A stretch of 64,000 nt of DNA from Iodobacter fluviatilis. GTDB lineage: Bacteria > Pseudomonadota > Gammaproteobacteria > Burkholderiales > Chitinibacteraceae. Where the stretch lies: positions 124,001 through 188,000 of the forward strand of contig NZ_CP025781.1 in NCBI RefSeq assembly GCF_004194535.1. Direction: 5' to 3'. Numbering within the stretch: position 1 is the first letter of the stretch; each line of letters starts with the position of its first letter. The position numbers and the translations under genes were made by a program. Shown here one piece after another: positions 9,152 to 19,068 of this stretch. A model generated the notes under the pieces. The model worked only from the letters and a program-made list of their open reading frames with translations, was not told where the DNA came from and searched no databases.

Positions 9152-9661
9152 TTACTCCTCTGCAGAGGCTGGTCTAGCCTGGCTAATTTGATTTAATTTT
9201 TCGGTATCACGAACCACTTCATCCAGCAGTTCTTCCAGCTTGTCATTACCCACTACCTTATTACGCAGATCAGAGAGTCTTCTGCGTGCATCTAGCAGTT
9301 TTTTTAATGGCTCGACCTGATTGACCACATTCTGTGGCTCGAAATCAGCCAATGACTCAAATTGCAAAGACACCGACATTTGCGAATCGTCATCTTGTAA
9401 TTTGTTATTTACTTTCATCGCAAGGCTAGGTGCCATGCCTTTGAGTACATCGTCAAAATTATCGCGGTCAATTTGAATAAACTTGCGTTCTTTCAATTTG
9501 GCCTGCGGCGTATTGCCGGTGTAATCGCCCACTACGCCCAATACAAATGGCAGCTCTTTGTTTTCAATTGCGTCGCCAATTTCAACGTCATAAGTAATCT
9601 GAACGCGAGGAGGACGAACGCGCGATAGTTTTTTCTGAGTACTTTCCTTGCCCATGGCCAT
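9152..9661 (-). CDS. tssB: TssB small sheath subunit (VipA)
   Basis: 169 residues with the typical N-terminus ([44 protein letters not shown]) and the [28 protein letters not shown] block. It forms the sheath with TssC, encoded immediately downstream. Length and motif order are standard. Confidence 0.97.
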   Translation of the reverse strand: MAMGKESTQKKLSRVRPPRVQITYDVEIGDAIENKELPFVLGVVGDYTGNTPQAKLKERKFIQIDRDNFDDVLKGMAPSLAMKVNNKLQDDDSQMSVSLQFESLADFEPQNVVNQVEPLKKLLDARRRLSDLRNKVVGNDKLEELLDEVVRDTEKLNQISQARPASAEE

Positions 9662-9697
9662 TCCTAAATAAATGAATTACACAACTTAAACACGGAA

Positions 9698-10717
9698 TTA
9701 ACTTATTCCGTAAGTAATTTTGACGACAATTTCACGCAATTTTAATAAAGACAATGTAGGATCACTTAATTGTCGGCCTAAAATATACGATGCCTCCGCA
9801 TAAGATTGATGACTGCGCCACGGAGATTGCAAGTCACAAACATTAACCAGCTGATTTGGGTCAATCGTCTGCCCCCACAGCATAGTCAATTGTTTATCCG
9901 TAAACGGATTAAGTGACAACGCGAGGTAACGCACACCAGACTGATTCACAAAAGCAAAGTGGATCTGATTCACCCCCTGCGCATGTATGGCAGCGCGACA
10001 TAAAGACAACCAAACAGCCGCCCCAAGAATTTCTTCACCTGTACCAGTAGGCAAAGGCAATAAAAACACTTGAGAAGCCATGCTGCCGCCGTAACGACGC
10101 GCCAGTTGCAGATAAAACGCAAAAGCCAGCAGGGTTGATTCAAGATCTCCCTTTGCGCAGCGCTGCAAGGCTTGCTCCAGCACTGCAGCAGGCGTGTTGG
10201 CCATATGCCTTTCTAGCAACTGCGCAGCAAGGCCAAGATCTGCAACGGCCCGGCTACTAAACGACATCTGTTCTTCCATAAACTGCCGGCAGGCAATCAT
10301 TTCTACCGAGTTATCTGCCGCGCTTTTAAGCTGATCTTTTAAACCAGAAAAAAACAACTCATTCGCTAGCAAAAACTCGGCTTCATTGCCCGTCAGCACA
10401 TCACTTGCAATACACACCCCTGCCACCAGCGGGTAATAACGCACCGCCTCATCATGACTAGGTAAAGCCACTCCCAAAAACGCACCGCGTAAATCACGGC
10501 TGTGAAACATAAACTCGCTGGCGGAGGCTTGCATATAAGCATCCTGCCAGTCGGGCTGAAATGCCAGTATTTTCAGACTATCTGCAAATTTTTGATCGAT
10601 ATCTAAGGCGACGGGATGCGTAGCATTGATACGAATAAAATCTGCACGCCGTGGCAATTTGCCAAAAATAGCGAATTGGAGTGGCAAATCCTGAGCGCGT
10701 TTAAAATTATTTAGCAT
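9698..10717 (-). CDS. tagF: TagF family T6SS regulator
   Basis: 339 residues. The N-terminal half is the TagF domain (FAIFGKLPRRADFIRINATHPVALDIDQKFADSL, then DAYMQASASEFMFHSRDLRGAFLGVALPSHDEAVRYYPLVAGVCIA). TagF proteins act as post-translational repressors of T6SS firing in other bacteria. No phosphatase domain is fused here, and no kinase/phosphatase/Fha pair is in the window. It lies directly downstream of tssM with eight bases between. Confidence 0.88.
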   Translation of the reverse strand: MLNNFKRAQDLPLQFAIFGKLPRRADFIRINATHPVALDIDQKFADSLKILAFQPDWQDAYMQASASEFMFHSRDLRGAFLGVALPSHDEAVRYYPLVAGVCIASDVLTGNEAEFLLANELFFSGLKDQLKSAADNSVEMIACRQFMEEQMSFSSRAVADLGLAAQLLERHMANTPAAVLEQALQRCAKGDLESTLLAFAFYLQLARRYGGSMASQVFLLPLPTGTGEEILGAAVWLSLCRAAIHAQGVNQIHFAFVNQSGVRYLALSLNPFTDKQLTMLWGQTIDPNQLVNVCDLQSPWRSHQSYAEASYILGRQLSDPTLSLLKLREIVVKITYGIS

Positions 10718-10725
10718 GGCCTACC

Positions 10726-13700
10726 TTACATTGTCACACGGTCCGGCAACGAAAGCTTACGCAAACCCGACAATTGCAATGGGTTAACACCGCTGACGGC
10801 ACGGAAATTAAAACGAACATATTCTGCATCTCCAGCATCACCCTTGCGGATTTTCCAGCTCAGCGTTGCAGAGTCGCCGTCATGTTGTTCAAGCTGCGCC
10901 TGAGCCAATAAACGCATCCAGCCCATACGGCCCTGCTGGTTACTGATCACAGCACTCGCCCCATTAAACGCAACTACTTGAATGCGTGCGCCCTGAGTAT
11001 TGCCATTGCCTGGCCAGTTAAATGACTGCCAAGGTTGTGGGCCGTTGCGATAACGCATTTCCTGCCCATCCACCTCAAGCACAATTTCAGAAAGACCTGG
11101 CGTAGGAATTGGCTGCAATTCAAACTTAGCATTAGATGAATCCGCCAGTTGGCTGGTAGCCAAGCTACTTAAACGCCCCATACCTGCTAGAAAGGCCGGA
11201 TTAAAACGGATACCTAAATTAGCCCAAGTGCGTGGCGTTAAACTATCGCCCTTTTGTGTCACCAAGCCATTTAGATACTTTTCAGTAAACTTATCTAAAG
11301 TCCCTTCCTTGGGTTTAACAAATTTAGCGATATCGGCCATAGGCGCTTCATTGGCGGAATCACTAAATGGGTATTTAGCCGATAAACTTTTCCATTGCCC
11401 ATACACTTCTTTTTGCCACGCCTGATTTAAATCATTTTCCACCGGCCCTAATAGCACTGCGTAAGTCTGAATCAATGGGCGAACCAGCATCGGGCGGATC
11501 ATTTCACGGGCTTCGGGTGTGAGTGCACTCAAGAGCGAGTTATCAACCTGCTGCAAGGTATCTGCTAGCTCTGAACCACTGCCGTTTAATGTGGCTTGCA
11601 CCAGCGGACGGGCTTGAGCACCTGGCTCATCGCTACTAGCAATTTGATTCATCTTGCCTTTGAGCTTACCCAGCTGCTCGAGGTAAGCGTTAATCGGAGC
11701 AAACCCCGCCGAATCAGTCTGCACAAGACGAGTAACACCAGCAAATTGCTTACCTACCTCTCCTAGCTCCGCAGCATTTGCGTTAGCAGGCTGATTACTT
11801 CCTTTTAACAACGCAGTAGTTTTTTCCAACACCGATTGCTTGGCATTTTCTAGCTTACGAGATAACTCAGATGGGTTATCCCATGCCGTTTCAAATGCAG
11901 CACGGGCCAAAATCAGCTTCACTGGCGAGTTCTGCATATCAGCCAGCTGCGCGACTGCATTCCCCGCAAAAGCGATATTATTGAAATCACGGATCACCAC
12001 GCCTTGCAGGAATTTACTCCATTCAGCTGCGTACTCAACTCGATACAGTGCTTCAAGGTCGTTGCGATTTTTTTCAATGTTGCCATCTGTCCCTAGGTTG
12101 TCCTGCACTGAAGAGGCCAGTACCCAGTCATCGCTTTTAACTTCGCCCTTACTGGCTTCGTCAATCGCATTATGAACAAACTTGTCCCAAGCTTCGCGGG
12201 TAAAGGCACCGGCCACCATCTGGCTACCCGCAATCACGTCGCTATTTTTGTTACTTAAAATGCGTGGCACAGTAAGCGGTACGAAACGTGTATTTGCACG
12301 GGCTTTGATTTCGTTATAAACCCGCTCTGTGGCGCTCAAACGCTTTAGGGATGCACGTAGGACTTCACGAGCAGCACCAACGGTTTTTTCATCATTAGTA
12401 ATTAAAGGCAGGTCAGGCTCTTTAATCTGACTCACATAAAAAGCCACTAAACGTTCGGCCGCAGCGATCACTTCTTCGTTACTGCGATTGCCACGATTAG
12501 CTTCCAACCAGCTACGCCAGTAACGGGGAATTTGATCCGTCAAATGCGCTTCGTCCATACGGGAACGATCGTGCAGCATCAGGTACGTCTTCAGCGCGTT
12601 ATACCCATGATCGAGCTTAGGCTGAGCATTACCAGTAGGTGCTGCTTCTTCGGTTTTTACAGTCAGAGCGGTTGCACGCTGAGGAATCTGCCACATACCC
12701 AATTGGATATTCGGCAAGCCTTTTTTATGCGGCACTGGGGCACGCTTTTTAACTGGCTCTGGCGAGGGGGTTGGTGCTGGCGTAGGTGGCGGTGTCGGCT
12801 CAGGTTTTTTTTCTTCAGGAGCAGGCACTGGAGTAGGTGCAGGGTCTGCGGGCTGATTAGATGCAAGTTGAGTCAGCGACGTTTCAAGACTCTTTTTAAC
12901 CGGCACCAGCATGGATTCTTGCAAACCAGCAAAATATTCTTTGCGCAGCGCTACTTCTAGCTCTCTACCCTGATACAAGCCCAAGCCAACTTGCCAAGGA
13001 TGGCCTTCTTTACGGTAAGACTGCAGCTCTTCGATACGCTTTTGCAGTACACCCAACGCCATTAGCTTGTCGTATAGCTCACCTGACGACGCTAGTTTCT
13101 TGGCGGCAACTCGCTCACTCGCTACATTGGCCATTAATTTTTGGTTGCCAATATAAGACCAGGTCCAAAGCCCTGCGCAAAGCGCCATCGCAGACAGGCC
13201 AGCCAGCATACCAACCAAACGCCAACGACTGCCCGCTGGGCGAGTTTGACGTGAAACCAAATGTTGATCTGGAAAAACCACTTCCCTAAATAGATCACGC
13301 AGGAAGTAGCTGTAAGAGGCGGGTACTTGACGAGCATCAAAGCCTGGGCGGCTTAGATCAAATTGCTTAGATACATGCGTTGCCGCCCCAATCCTTGGGA
13401 TGCCTTCTTGCAAAGCACTTGAGAAATAAAAGCCGCGCAGCAAAGGGCGTGCGTGATAAGGATCTTCTTCTTGTAGCAGTTTTACAAACTTAGTAACGGC
13501 TTCTTTTAAAGCATGAAATTCAATCGGGAAAGCAAAGAAGGCAGGCTTATTTAAATTACCACGATGCTCTGCCAGCTTTTCTTCACCAATTTGCACTAGG
13601 CCGCGATACATAGCATCAAATTGCGTGCTAACAACTTGGCTTGCATCAAAACTTGTGCCCTGCTCAGCGCTCAGCGTTGCGCCCCAAACACGGTGACGCT

Positions 13701-14517
13701 CTTCTTCTGGCATTTCTTCAAAAAACTGCGAGAAACCACCCAATAAATCAAGCTTGGTAAAAATCAGATAAATCGGCACTTGCAGACCAAAGGTCGCTTC
13801 AATTTCATGGATGCGTTCACGAATCTGCTTTGCATAGAGCGCAAAACCTTCTGAATGATGCTGGGCAAGCTCTGGCAAACTAATTGTCACTAAAATTCCG
13901 TTAACCGGTGCTTTAGAGCGATGGCGTTTAAGCAGCTTTAAAAACTCCAGCCACTCAATGCGATCTTCAGACTGTGTAGCGTAACGGCCAGCGGTATCGA
14001 GCAACACGCCTTCGGTAGAGAAAAACCAATCACAGTTACGTGTTCCCCCCACACCCTGCACACCCGCTTTATCACTAAAAGGGAAAGTCAGACCAGATTG
14101 TAAAATAGCTGAACTTTTACCTGCCGCCGGATGGCCAATAATCATATACCAAGGCAATTCATACAAAGCAGCATTACCTCGCGACTTACCCATTTGCGAG
14201 GTTTTAAGCGTATCAATGGCACCCAGCATGCGCTGGCGCAGCAAATTTACTTCAGCACGCTTATCTACGCTCGCACCAATGACTGCATCGTCAGCCTGCT
14301 TTAGCAGCATTTTTTCAATCAAGCCACCGGCTCGGTTAGCAATAATTTTGCCAACCATCAGGGTAAAGACCCAAAGCAACATCACAGCGAAGATCCAGCC
14401 AAAGCGGACTTCAGCCGTTTTCAGACCAAACCACGGCCCTAAAAACCAAATCAAGCCGATCAGGATCAAAAACCCGATGGCTGATGTGACTTTGGCGTTA
14501 CGCAGCCAATGTTTCAT
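10726..14517 (-). CDS. tssM: TssM (IcmF) membrane-complex ATPase
   Basis: 1263 residues from the ATG at 14517, preferred over an in-frame TTG at 14538 because GGAG sits just upstream of the ATG. Two N-terminal membrane segments (about 12-32 and 38-58) precede a cytoplasmic NTPase with Walker A GHPAAGKSS (about residue 130) and DTAGRYA. A third membrane segment near 430 (LVGMLAGLSAMALCAGLWTW) leads to the large periplasmic region. Early in that region is a Pro/Lys/Glu-rich tract of about 45 residues (coding bases about 12730-12865). The C-terminus is the IcmF-type beta-rich domain. TssM joins TssL and TssJ in the trans-envelope complex. Confidence 0.95.
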   Translation of the reverse strand: MKHWLRNAKVTSAIGFLILIGLIWFLGPWFGLKTAEVRFGWIFAVMLLWVFTLMVGKIIANRAGGLIEKMLLKQADDAVIGASVDKRAEVNLLRQRMLGAIDTLKTSQMGKSRGNAALYELPWYMIIGHPAAGKSSAILQSGLTFPFSDKAGVQGVGGTRNCDWFFSTEGVLLDTAGRYATQSEDRIEWLEFLKLLKRHRSKAPVNGILVTISLPELAQHHSEGFALYAKQIRERIHEIEATFGLQVPIYLIFTKLDLLGGFSQFFEEMPEEERHRVWGATLSAEQGTSFDASQVVSTQFDAMYRGLVQIGEEKLAEHRGNLNKPAFFAFPIEFHALKEAVTKFVKLLQEEDPYHARPLLRGFYFSSALQEGIPRIGAATHVSKQFDLSRPGFDARQVPASYSYFLRDLFREVVFPDQHLVSRQTRPAGSRWRLVGMLAGLSAMALCAGLWTWSYIGNQKLMANVASERVAAKKLASSGELYDKLMALGVLQKRIEELQSYRKEGHPWQVGLGLYQGRELEVALRKEYFAGLQESMLVPVKKSLETSLTQLASNQPADPAPTPVPAPEEKKPEPTPPPTPAPTPSPEPVKKRAPVPHKKGLPNIQLGMWQIPQRATALTVKTEEAAPTGNAQPKLDHGYNALKTYLMLHDRSRMDEAHLTDQIPRYWRSWLEANRGNRSNEEVIAAAERLVAFYVSQIKEPDLPLITNDEKTVGAAREVLRASLKRLSATERVYNEIKARANTRFVPLTVPRILSNKNSDVIAGSQMVAGAFTREAWDKFVHNAIDEASKGEVKSDDWVLASSVQDNLGTDGNIEKNRNDLEALYRVEYAAEWSKFLQGVVIRDFNNIAFAGNAVAQLADMQNSPVKLILARAAFETAWDNPSELSRKLENAKQSVLEKTTALLKGSNQPANANAAELGEVGKQFAGVTRLVQTDSAGFAPINAYLEQLGKLKGKMNQIASSDEPGAQARPLVQATLNGSGSELADTLQQVDNSLLSALTPEAREMIRPMLVRPLIQTYAVLLGPVENDLNQAWQKEVYGQWKSLSAKYPFSDSANEAPMADIAKFVKPKEGTLDKFTEKYLNGLVTQKGDSLTPRTWANLGIRFNPAFLAGMGRLSSLATSQLADSSNAKFELQPIPTPGLSEIVLEVDGQEMRYRNGPQPWQSFNWPGNGNTQGARIQVVAFNGASAVISNQQGRMGWMRLLAQAQLEQHDGDSATLSWKIRKGDAGDAEYVRFNFRAVSGVNPLQLSGLRKLSLPDRVTM

Positions 14518-14552
14518 GAAAATGAATCTCCATACCAATTGAAATCTTGCAT

Positions 14553-15410
14553 TTACTTACTTCGCACCAAAGCAGCCAGCGAGCCTGCTTTTTCAATATG
14601 CCCATAGTCTTTAAATGACCAAACACCGCCCCAAGTTAAACCTGCAGCAACCGCTTCTTCCCCAAGCGCCTGATAGGCTTCAAATGCCCACTTATCGCGC
14701 TCAGAAATTATAATTTTTCCATCTTTCATCGGGGCCAAATCAACCGCTAAGCCATACTGATGCTTGCTTTGCCCGCCTTTTGCCTTAGTAACCACCGTTG
14801 CTTGCGTAGCTAAGCCATCTTGTCTTTCAGGACTTCTATACCCTTCTAGCAAAACCATCGGATAACCACGCTCTTTCATTTTTTTCATGATCTGTAATAC
14901 AACCTGAACAAACTGAGGATCTAACTTGCTCCAATCACGATCTGCTGTTGCGATACCAGGGCGAGCTGCAATGGCAGCTGCACTAATAAATACCTCAGGA
15001 GGTAAAGCAGGTGGAGGTTCAAGTTTCGCCTCAGTAAATGTCCCTTGGATATGAGCAACCTGGCTATATTCTTTAGGCAAGAAAGGCGCAATAACATGCA
15101 AAGAATTAAAATGCAGCGTTACCCCTACCACCAGCAAAACCAAACACAAACTTGCCAGAGGCAATAGCAGCCGCTTTAATTTTTTACTTTTAAAAGGAGA
15201 TGGTTTTATTGAAAAACCATCTGCAGGAGGATTAGGTAAAACACTTACTGCAACTTTTCTCTTGTTTTTTGTTGCTGCAACACAACCTATGCCATTTATC
15301 TTACTTTCGTCAGAAACCGCTTCAACACGGGGCACATAGACAAAAAAACGCCATCCAATCCACATCAAAACCAAAAATACAATCAATAAAATCAAGTAGA
15401 TAGCCAACAA
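14553..15410 (-). CDS. Membrane-anchored M15 peptidase, TagX-like
   Basis: 285 residues. An N-terminal membrane anchor (LAIYLILLIVFLVLMWIGWRFFVY) and a second hydrophobic segment near 83-105 precede a periplasmic D-Ala-D-Ala carboxypeptidase/endopeptidase domain of the M15 VanY-like type: LEGYRSPERQ (Arg), KHQYGLAVDLAP (zinc His and Asp) and YGHIEKA (second His). The position beside tssM and the fold fit TagX, an endopeptidase that opens peptidoglycan so the T6SS membrane complex can assemble. It is divergent from tssJ across about 210 bases. Confidence 0.75.
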   Translation of the reverse strand: MLAIYLILLIVFLVLMWIGWRFFVYVPRVEAVSDESKINGIGCVAATKNKRKVAVSVLPNPPADGFSIKPSPFKSKKLKRLLLPLASLCLVLLVVGVTLHFNSLHVIAPFLPKEYSQVAHIQGTFTEAKLEPPPALPPEVFISAAAIAARPGIATADRDWSKLDPQFVQVVLQIMKKMKERGYPMVLLEGYRSPERQDGLATQATVVTKAKGGQSKHQYGLAVDLAPMKDGKIIISERDKWAFEAYQALGEEAVAAGLTWGGVWSFKDYGHIEKAGSLAALVRSK

Positions 15411-15622
15411 AACAATAACTCCGAATGCTTACTAACCAGTTATTCTACATTTAAGCAAAACAAAAGCATAACTCATGGGTGAATTTTATCAAGCGGCCAT
15501 ATTCCCCATGCACTAGGGCTTTTCTCGTGTTATACATCTCATTATAAACTGCGGTGAGAGGCACCTTGTTCGCCTCTGTATTTAAGCCTATTCTTAAACG
15601 TTTTTTTAAAAAATTAAGCCAT
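15411..15622. promoter_or_regulatory. Divergent promoter region of the T6SS
   Basis: About 210 non-coding bases separate the leftward arm (peptidase, tssM, tagF, tssB, tssC, hcp) from the rightward arm (tssJ, tssK, tssL, tssE), so promoters for both must lie here. I see no confident sigma-54 or operator motif and do not assign individual -35/-10 boxes. Confidence 0.45.
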
Positions 15623-16186
15623 ATGCAGATCAATTCAATCAAGAAACACGCACAGCAATTTATGGCGATATCATGCGCCCTCCTTCTAGTCGCCTGTGCC
15701 AGCAGCGGCCCTAAGCCATTTAAGATCCATGGCGAAGCAGACCCTTCCTTGAATAGAGATAGCAGTGGCAAACCATTGTCATTGGTGCTTCGCCTCTACC
15801 AGCTTAAAACACCGGATGAATTTAACCGGCTCACGTTTGACTCGCTGGTCAGCGGCAAATCTGATGCAGAGTTACTCGGCACCTCCATGCTTTCGCAAAA
15901 TGAATTTATGTTATTGCCTGGCAAAACGCTGGCCCTAGACGACAAAATTGCTGAGGAAGCCAAATACGTTGGCATCGTTGGTTTTTTCCGCAAGCCTGAT
16001 CCGCAGTTCTGGCGCGTCTTAGTCAGCGCTGAAGATATCCGCGATGCCAAGGAGCTGAGCTTTAAAGCTCAAGATTGCTTTTTGCAGGTGATTCAGCCCA
16101 AGACACAATCCATCCCAGGCCAGCCAGCTGTGTTTAAAGCAGACTGCGGCTTTGCATTTAAAAAAGCCGCGCCAAAATCTAAATAA
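15623..16186 (+). CDS. tssJ: TssJ outer-membrane lipoprotein
   Basis: 187 residues from ATG 15623. An upstream in-frame ATG at 15554 would add 23 residues before a good lipoprotein signal, so the later start is preferred. The lipobox is LLVAC, followed by the TssJ fold (LSLVLRLYQLKTPDEFNRLTFDSLV, PGKTLALDDKIAEEAKYVGIVGFFRKPDPQFWRVLV). TssJ tethers the TssLM complex to the outer membrane. First gene of the rightward T6SS arm. Confidence 0.93.
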   Translation: MQINSIKKHAQQFMAISCALLLVACASSGPKPFKIHGEADPSLNRDSSGKPLSLVLRLYQLKTPDEFNRLTFDSLVSGKSDAELLGTSMLSQNEFMLLPGKTLALDDKIAEEAKYVGIVGFFRKPDPQFWRVLVSAEDIRDAKELSFKAQDCFLQVIQPKTQSIPGQPAVFKADCGFAFKKAAPKSK

Positions 16187-16264
16187 CCCCCCCTTGTTAT
16201 GAATCATAGCTTGCACTGTAGACGCCCGGCGCTGCAGACGAAAGCCAAGCCGGAGTAATCATCA

Positions 16265-17614
16265 ATGTTGAAAGCCAAACGTGTCTTATGGGGCGAAGGA
16301 ATGTTCCTTCGCCCGCAGCACTTCCAGCAGCAGTCGTTATTGCAGGACTATCAGCAGGTAGAAACCCGCCAGCTACTCAGCCGCCATAGCTGGGGCCTAC
16401 AAAAGTTTCAGATCGATGAAGTAGCACTCAGGGGCGGTCAAGTTAGGCTAGACTCACTTTCGCTATTATTTAGAGATGGCTGCTTATTTCAGGCTCCGCA
16501 GTGCGAGCCCCTCCCCCTCTCCCGTGATTTAAACGACATTCCTGGATTAGGGGTGAGCACCACGCTCTACGCATGCCTATCTGAGCTACAGCCCTATGGC
16601 GGCAACACCCAAAATAATGACAATCAAGCATCGCGCTCCACTCGCTTCAAAAACGCCAGTCACGGCGTAGCCGATTTATTCACCCAAGCATTAGAAGCGG
16701 ATTTAACCACGCTAGAGCTGGATGTTCGCCTGATGGTGGACGAAGAAAACCGCGATGGTTATGAATCAGTACCACTGGGACGTTTAAGCAAGGACGCTAC
16801 TGGCCAGTGGTCAGTAAGTAAGGGCTTCTACCCACCATCGACTACTGTCAGCGCGATTCCTGAGCTCAGCCAAAACCTACGCCGCTTGCTGGATATTTTG
16901 TTGGTTAAAAGCCAAGCATTGGCTGGCGCTCACCGCGAACGCGCTAAAAATGTAATGGAGTACGGCACGACCGATATTGCCTCGTTTTGGCTACTGCATA
17001 CCGTAAACCGCAACTTTGCCCGCATCAATCACTTGGTGAAGTGTGAGCCACTTCACCCTGAAGAGTTATATCGCTCTTTGGCCGAATTTTGTGGTGAATT
17101 ACAGACATTTTCTTCGGTTTACACACTGGCCGATATTCCTGTCTATAGTCATGAATCCTTGCATGATTCTTTGATTGTGCTGGACACGCAGATCCGTGAG
17201 TTGCTCGATACCGTGATTTCTGCGCGTTATGCTGTGATCCCGCTCACATCACCTAAGCCGTCATTCCACATTGGCCGACTAGAAAGCGATCGTTTCCTCG
17301 ACAATGTCGACTTCTACCTGTCGATTCAGAGCGAGCAGCCTGCTTCCGCCATTATCGAAACCGTTCCACTGAAATTCAAAATTGGTGCGCCCGATGATGT
17401 AGATAAGATTTTGAACTCAGCCATGCGCGGGGTCAGCATATCTTATGCAACACAAACGCCTTCTGCGATTCCGATCCGCGTGGGCAATCACTATTTTGCA
17501 TTTGAACCGCGCGGCGAGATTTATCAACGCATGCTGCAGTCGCGCAGTATTTGTATTTACATCCCGCAATCGCTATCTGATTTAAAACTTGAGCTAATTG
17601 CCGTATTTCGCTGA
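16265..17614 (+). CDS. tssK: TssK baseplate protein
   Basis: 449 residues with the TssK signature N-terminus (VLWGEGMFLRPQHFQQQ) and the C-terminal VGNHYFAFEPRGEIYQRMLQSRSICIYIP. TssK links the baseplate to TssL/TssM and is related to phage receptor-binding proteins. It is followed ten bases later by tssL. Confidence 0.97.
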   Translation: MLKAKRVLWGEGMFLRPQHFQQQSLLQDYQQVETRQLLSRHSWGLQKFQIDEVALRGGQVRLDSLSLLFRDGCLFQAPQCEPLPLSRDLNDIPGLGVSTTLYACLSELQPYGGNTQNNDNQASRSTRFKNASHGVADLFTQALEADLTTLELDVRLMVDEENRDGYESVPLGRLSKDATGQWSVSKGFYPPSTTVSAIPELSQNLRRLLDILLVKSQALAGAHRERAKNVMEYGTTDIASFWLLHTVNRNFARINHLVKCEPLHPEELYRSLAEFCGELQTFSSVYTLADIPVYSHESLHDSLIVLDTQIRELLDTVISARYAVIPLTSPKPSFHIGRLESDRFLDNVDFYLSIQSEQPASAIIETVPLKFKIGAPDDVDKILNSAMRGVSISYATQTPSAIPIRVGNHYFAFEPRGEIYQRMLQSRSICIYIPQSLSDLKLELIAVFR

Positions 17615-17624
17615 GAGTTAAACA

Positions 17625-18320
17625 ATGAACCAAGCCACAACCACCGAAGCCCATCCACTGGCCGTTGCCAAACCGGCAGCGCCCAGCTTGCGCGAGTTAC
17701 TTGAAGACGGCGTTTACCTGCTGTTTTTACTCAAAGACGGCAACGCGCCTAGCAGTGCAGCCGAATTTAACCGCCGTGTTGACCATTTTCTTGCACAGTT
17801 TGAAAAAAACTCTCGCAATTTTGGCAAGGAAGTCGCTGGCATAGGCGAAGCTAAATACGCATTTTGTGCGCTGATGGATGAAATTATTCTTTCATCCGAA
17901 TTTAGCCTGCGCGAAGAATGGGAACGTATGCCGCTACAGCTGCGTATTTTTGGCGAGCATCTAGCTGGAGAAGGCTTTTTTGACCGCTTGGAAGTGCTAC
18001 GCCGCGATCCAAATAATAATTTTGAACCGATGGAAGTATTCCACACCTGTCTACTATTAGGTTTTCAGGGTAAGTATCTACTGGAAGGCCAAGAAAAATT
18101 GGGCTATTTAACCGCCCGTGTTGGCCAAGAAATTCAGCAGGTACGCGGCGGCAAGGCAGAATTTGCGCCCAACTGGAAGCTCCCACAGCGCTTTCAGGCG
18201 TTTGTAAGACATGAATTACCACTCTGGCTGTACTTTGCGCTACTAGCACTGGTTGGCGCGGGGCTCTTCATTGCCTACCGCTTACTGCTAGCGCAGGAAA
18301 TCAGCAAAGTTCTTGGCTAA
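17625..18320 (+). CDS. tssL: TssL (DotU/IcmH) inner-membrane protein
   Basis: 231 residues. The DotU cytoplasmic domain (AKYAFCALMDEIILSSEF, FGEHLAGEGFFDRLEVLRRD, CLLLGFQGKYLLEG) is followed by one C-terminal membrane segment (LWLYFALLALVGAGLFIAYRLLL). It ends there, so it has no fused peptidoglycan-binding domain; the OmpA-like lipoprotein of this locus could substitute. Its last base overlaps the tssE start. Confidence 0.96.
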   Translation: MNQATTTEAHPLAVAKPAAPSLRELLEDGVYLLFLLKDGNAPSSAAEFNRRVDHFLAQFEKNSRNFGKEVAGIGEAKYAFCALMDEIILSSEFSLREEWERMPLQLRIFGEHLAGEGFFDRLEVLRRDPNNNFEPMEVFHTCLLLGFQGKYLLEGQEKLGYLTARVGQEIQQVRGGKAEFAPNWKLPQRFQAFVRHELPLWLYFALLALVGAGLFIAYRLLLAQEISKVLG

Positions 18321-18805
18321 TGAGTACGCCCCGCCGCCAGACACTCACCCTGCCATCTGTACTGGATCGTCTACTAGACGATGAGCCCGATATCAGCCGC
18401 GCCTCTTCTGCCATGCTCTATGAGCTGCCGCAGTTTAGGCGGGCGCTGGCGCGTGATTTAGAGTCGCTGCTTAACACCCGCATTATGGATATGCCCGAGT
18501 TATTTGAGCTCTACCCCATGGCCAGCGAATCCATGCTGCAGTTTGGCATTCCTGACTTATCCGGCATTAGCCTGCTTAATCCGGATGATAGGGAAATGCT
18601 GCGGGAGCGTCTGCGCCGCGCCATTGAGCGGCACGAGCCAAGGCTGATTCGGGTGCGCATCAGCCTTGACGCGCCAAGAGAACTTGAACGCCATCTGCGT
18701 TTTAGGGTAGATGCCGTTTTAAAAGTTCACCCGCATCGCCCGCCAGTGAGCTTTGACGCCACTTTGCAGCTTTCATCAAATGTTTACCGCATTCAAGATC
18801 GTTAA
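18320..18805 (+). CDS. tssE: TssE baseplate protein (gp25-like)
   Basis: 161 residues of the phage gp25/lysozyme-related family (LNTRIMDMPELFELYPMASESMLQFGIPDLSG, then IERHEPRLIRVRISL). It nucleates the sheath on the baseplate. The start overlaps the tssL stop by one base, so the pair is coupled. No tssF, tssG or tssH follows; the next gene is prfC after about 260 non-coding bases in which I see nothing specific. Confidence 0.93.
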   Translation: MSTPRRQTLTLPSVLDRLLDDEPDISRASSAMLYELPQFRRALARDLESLLNTRIMDMPELFELYPMASESMLQFGIPDLSGISLLNPDDREMLRERLRRAIERHEPRLIRVRISLDAPRELERHLRFRVDAVLKVHPHRPPVSFDATLQLSSNVYRIQDR

Positions 18806-19068
18806 GTACGACTCTGCACTTAAAACCACAACAAGTACTCATTTTCGCTCGCGCCTTTGAGATGTTTAGCCCTAATACTCAAGACTAATCGGCAGCATTG
18901 GCCGCATTAAGAATGAGATTTAAATACTTTGCTTAGTATGAAAAGTTAGATTTTGTGACTGCTTTTTCTTCAAGTGGGGTTTTTGAGTCCTTCTCCCTAG
19001 CCCATCAGCCGTGCTTATAGCGGCTATTTAACGTAAAATCCCTCTTTTGCTTTTTTTGTAGCCCTTAC

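Noticed and set aside
15554..15622. Earlier tssJ start at 15554
   Set aside because: It would put 23 residues ahead of a proper lipoprotein signal peptide.
18806..19068. tRNA or small RNA between tssE and prfC
   Set aside because: No cloverleaf, hairpin-plus-T-run or promoter-terminator pair could be found.
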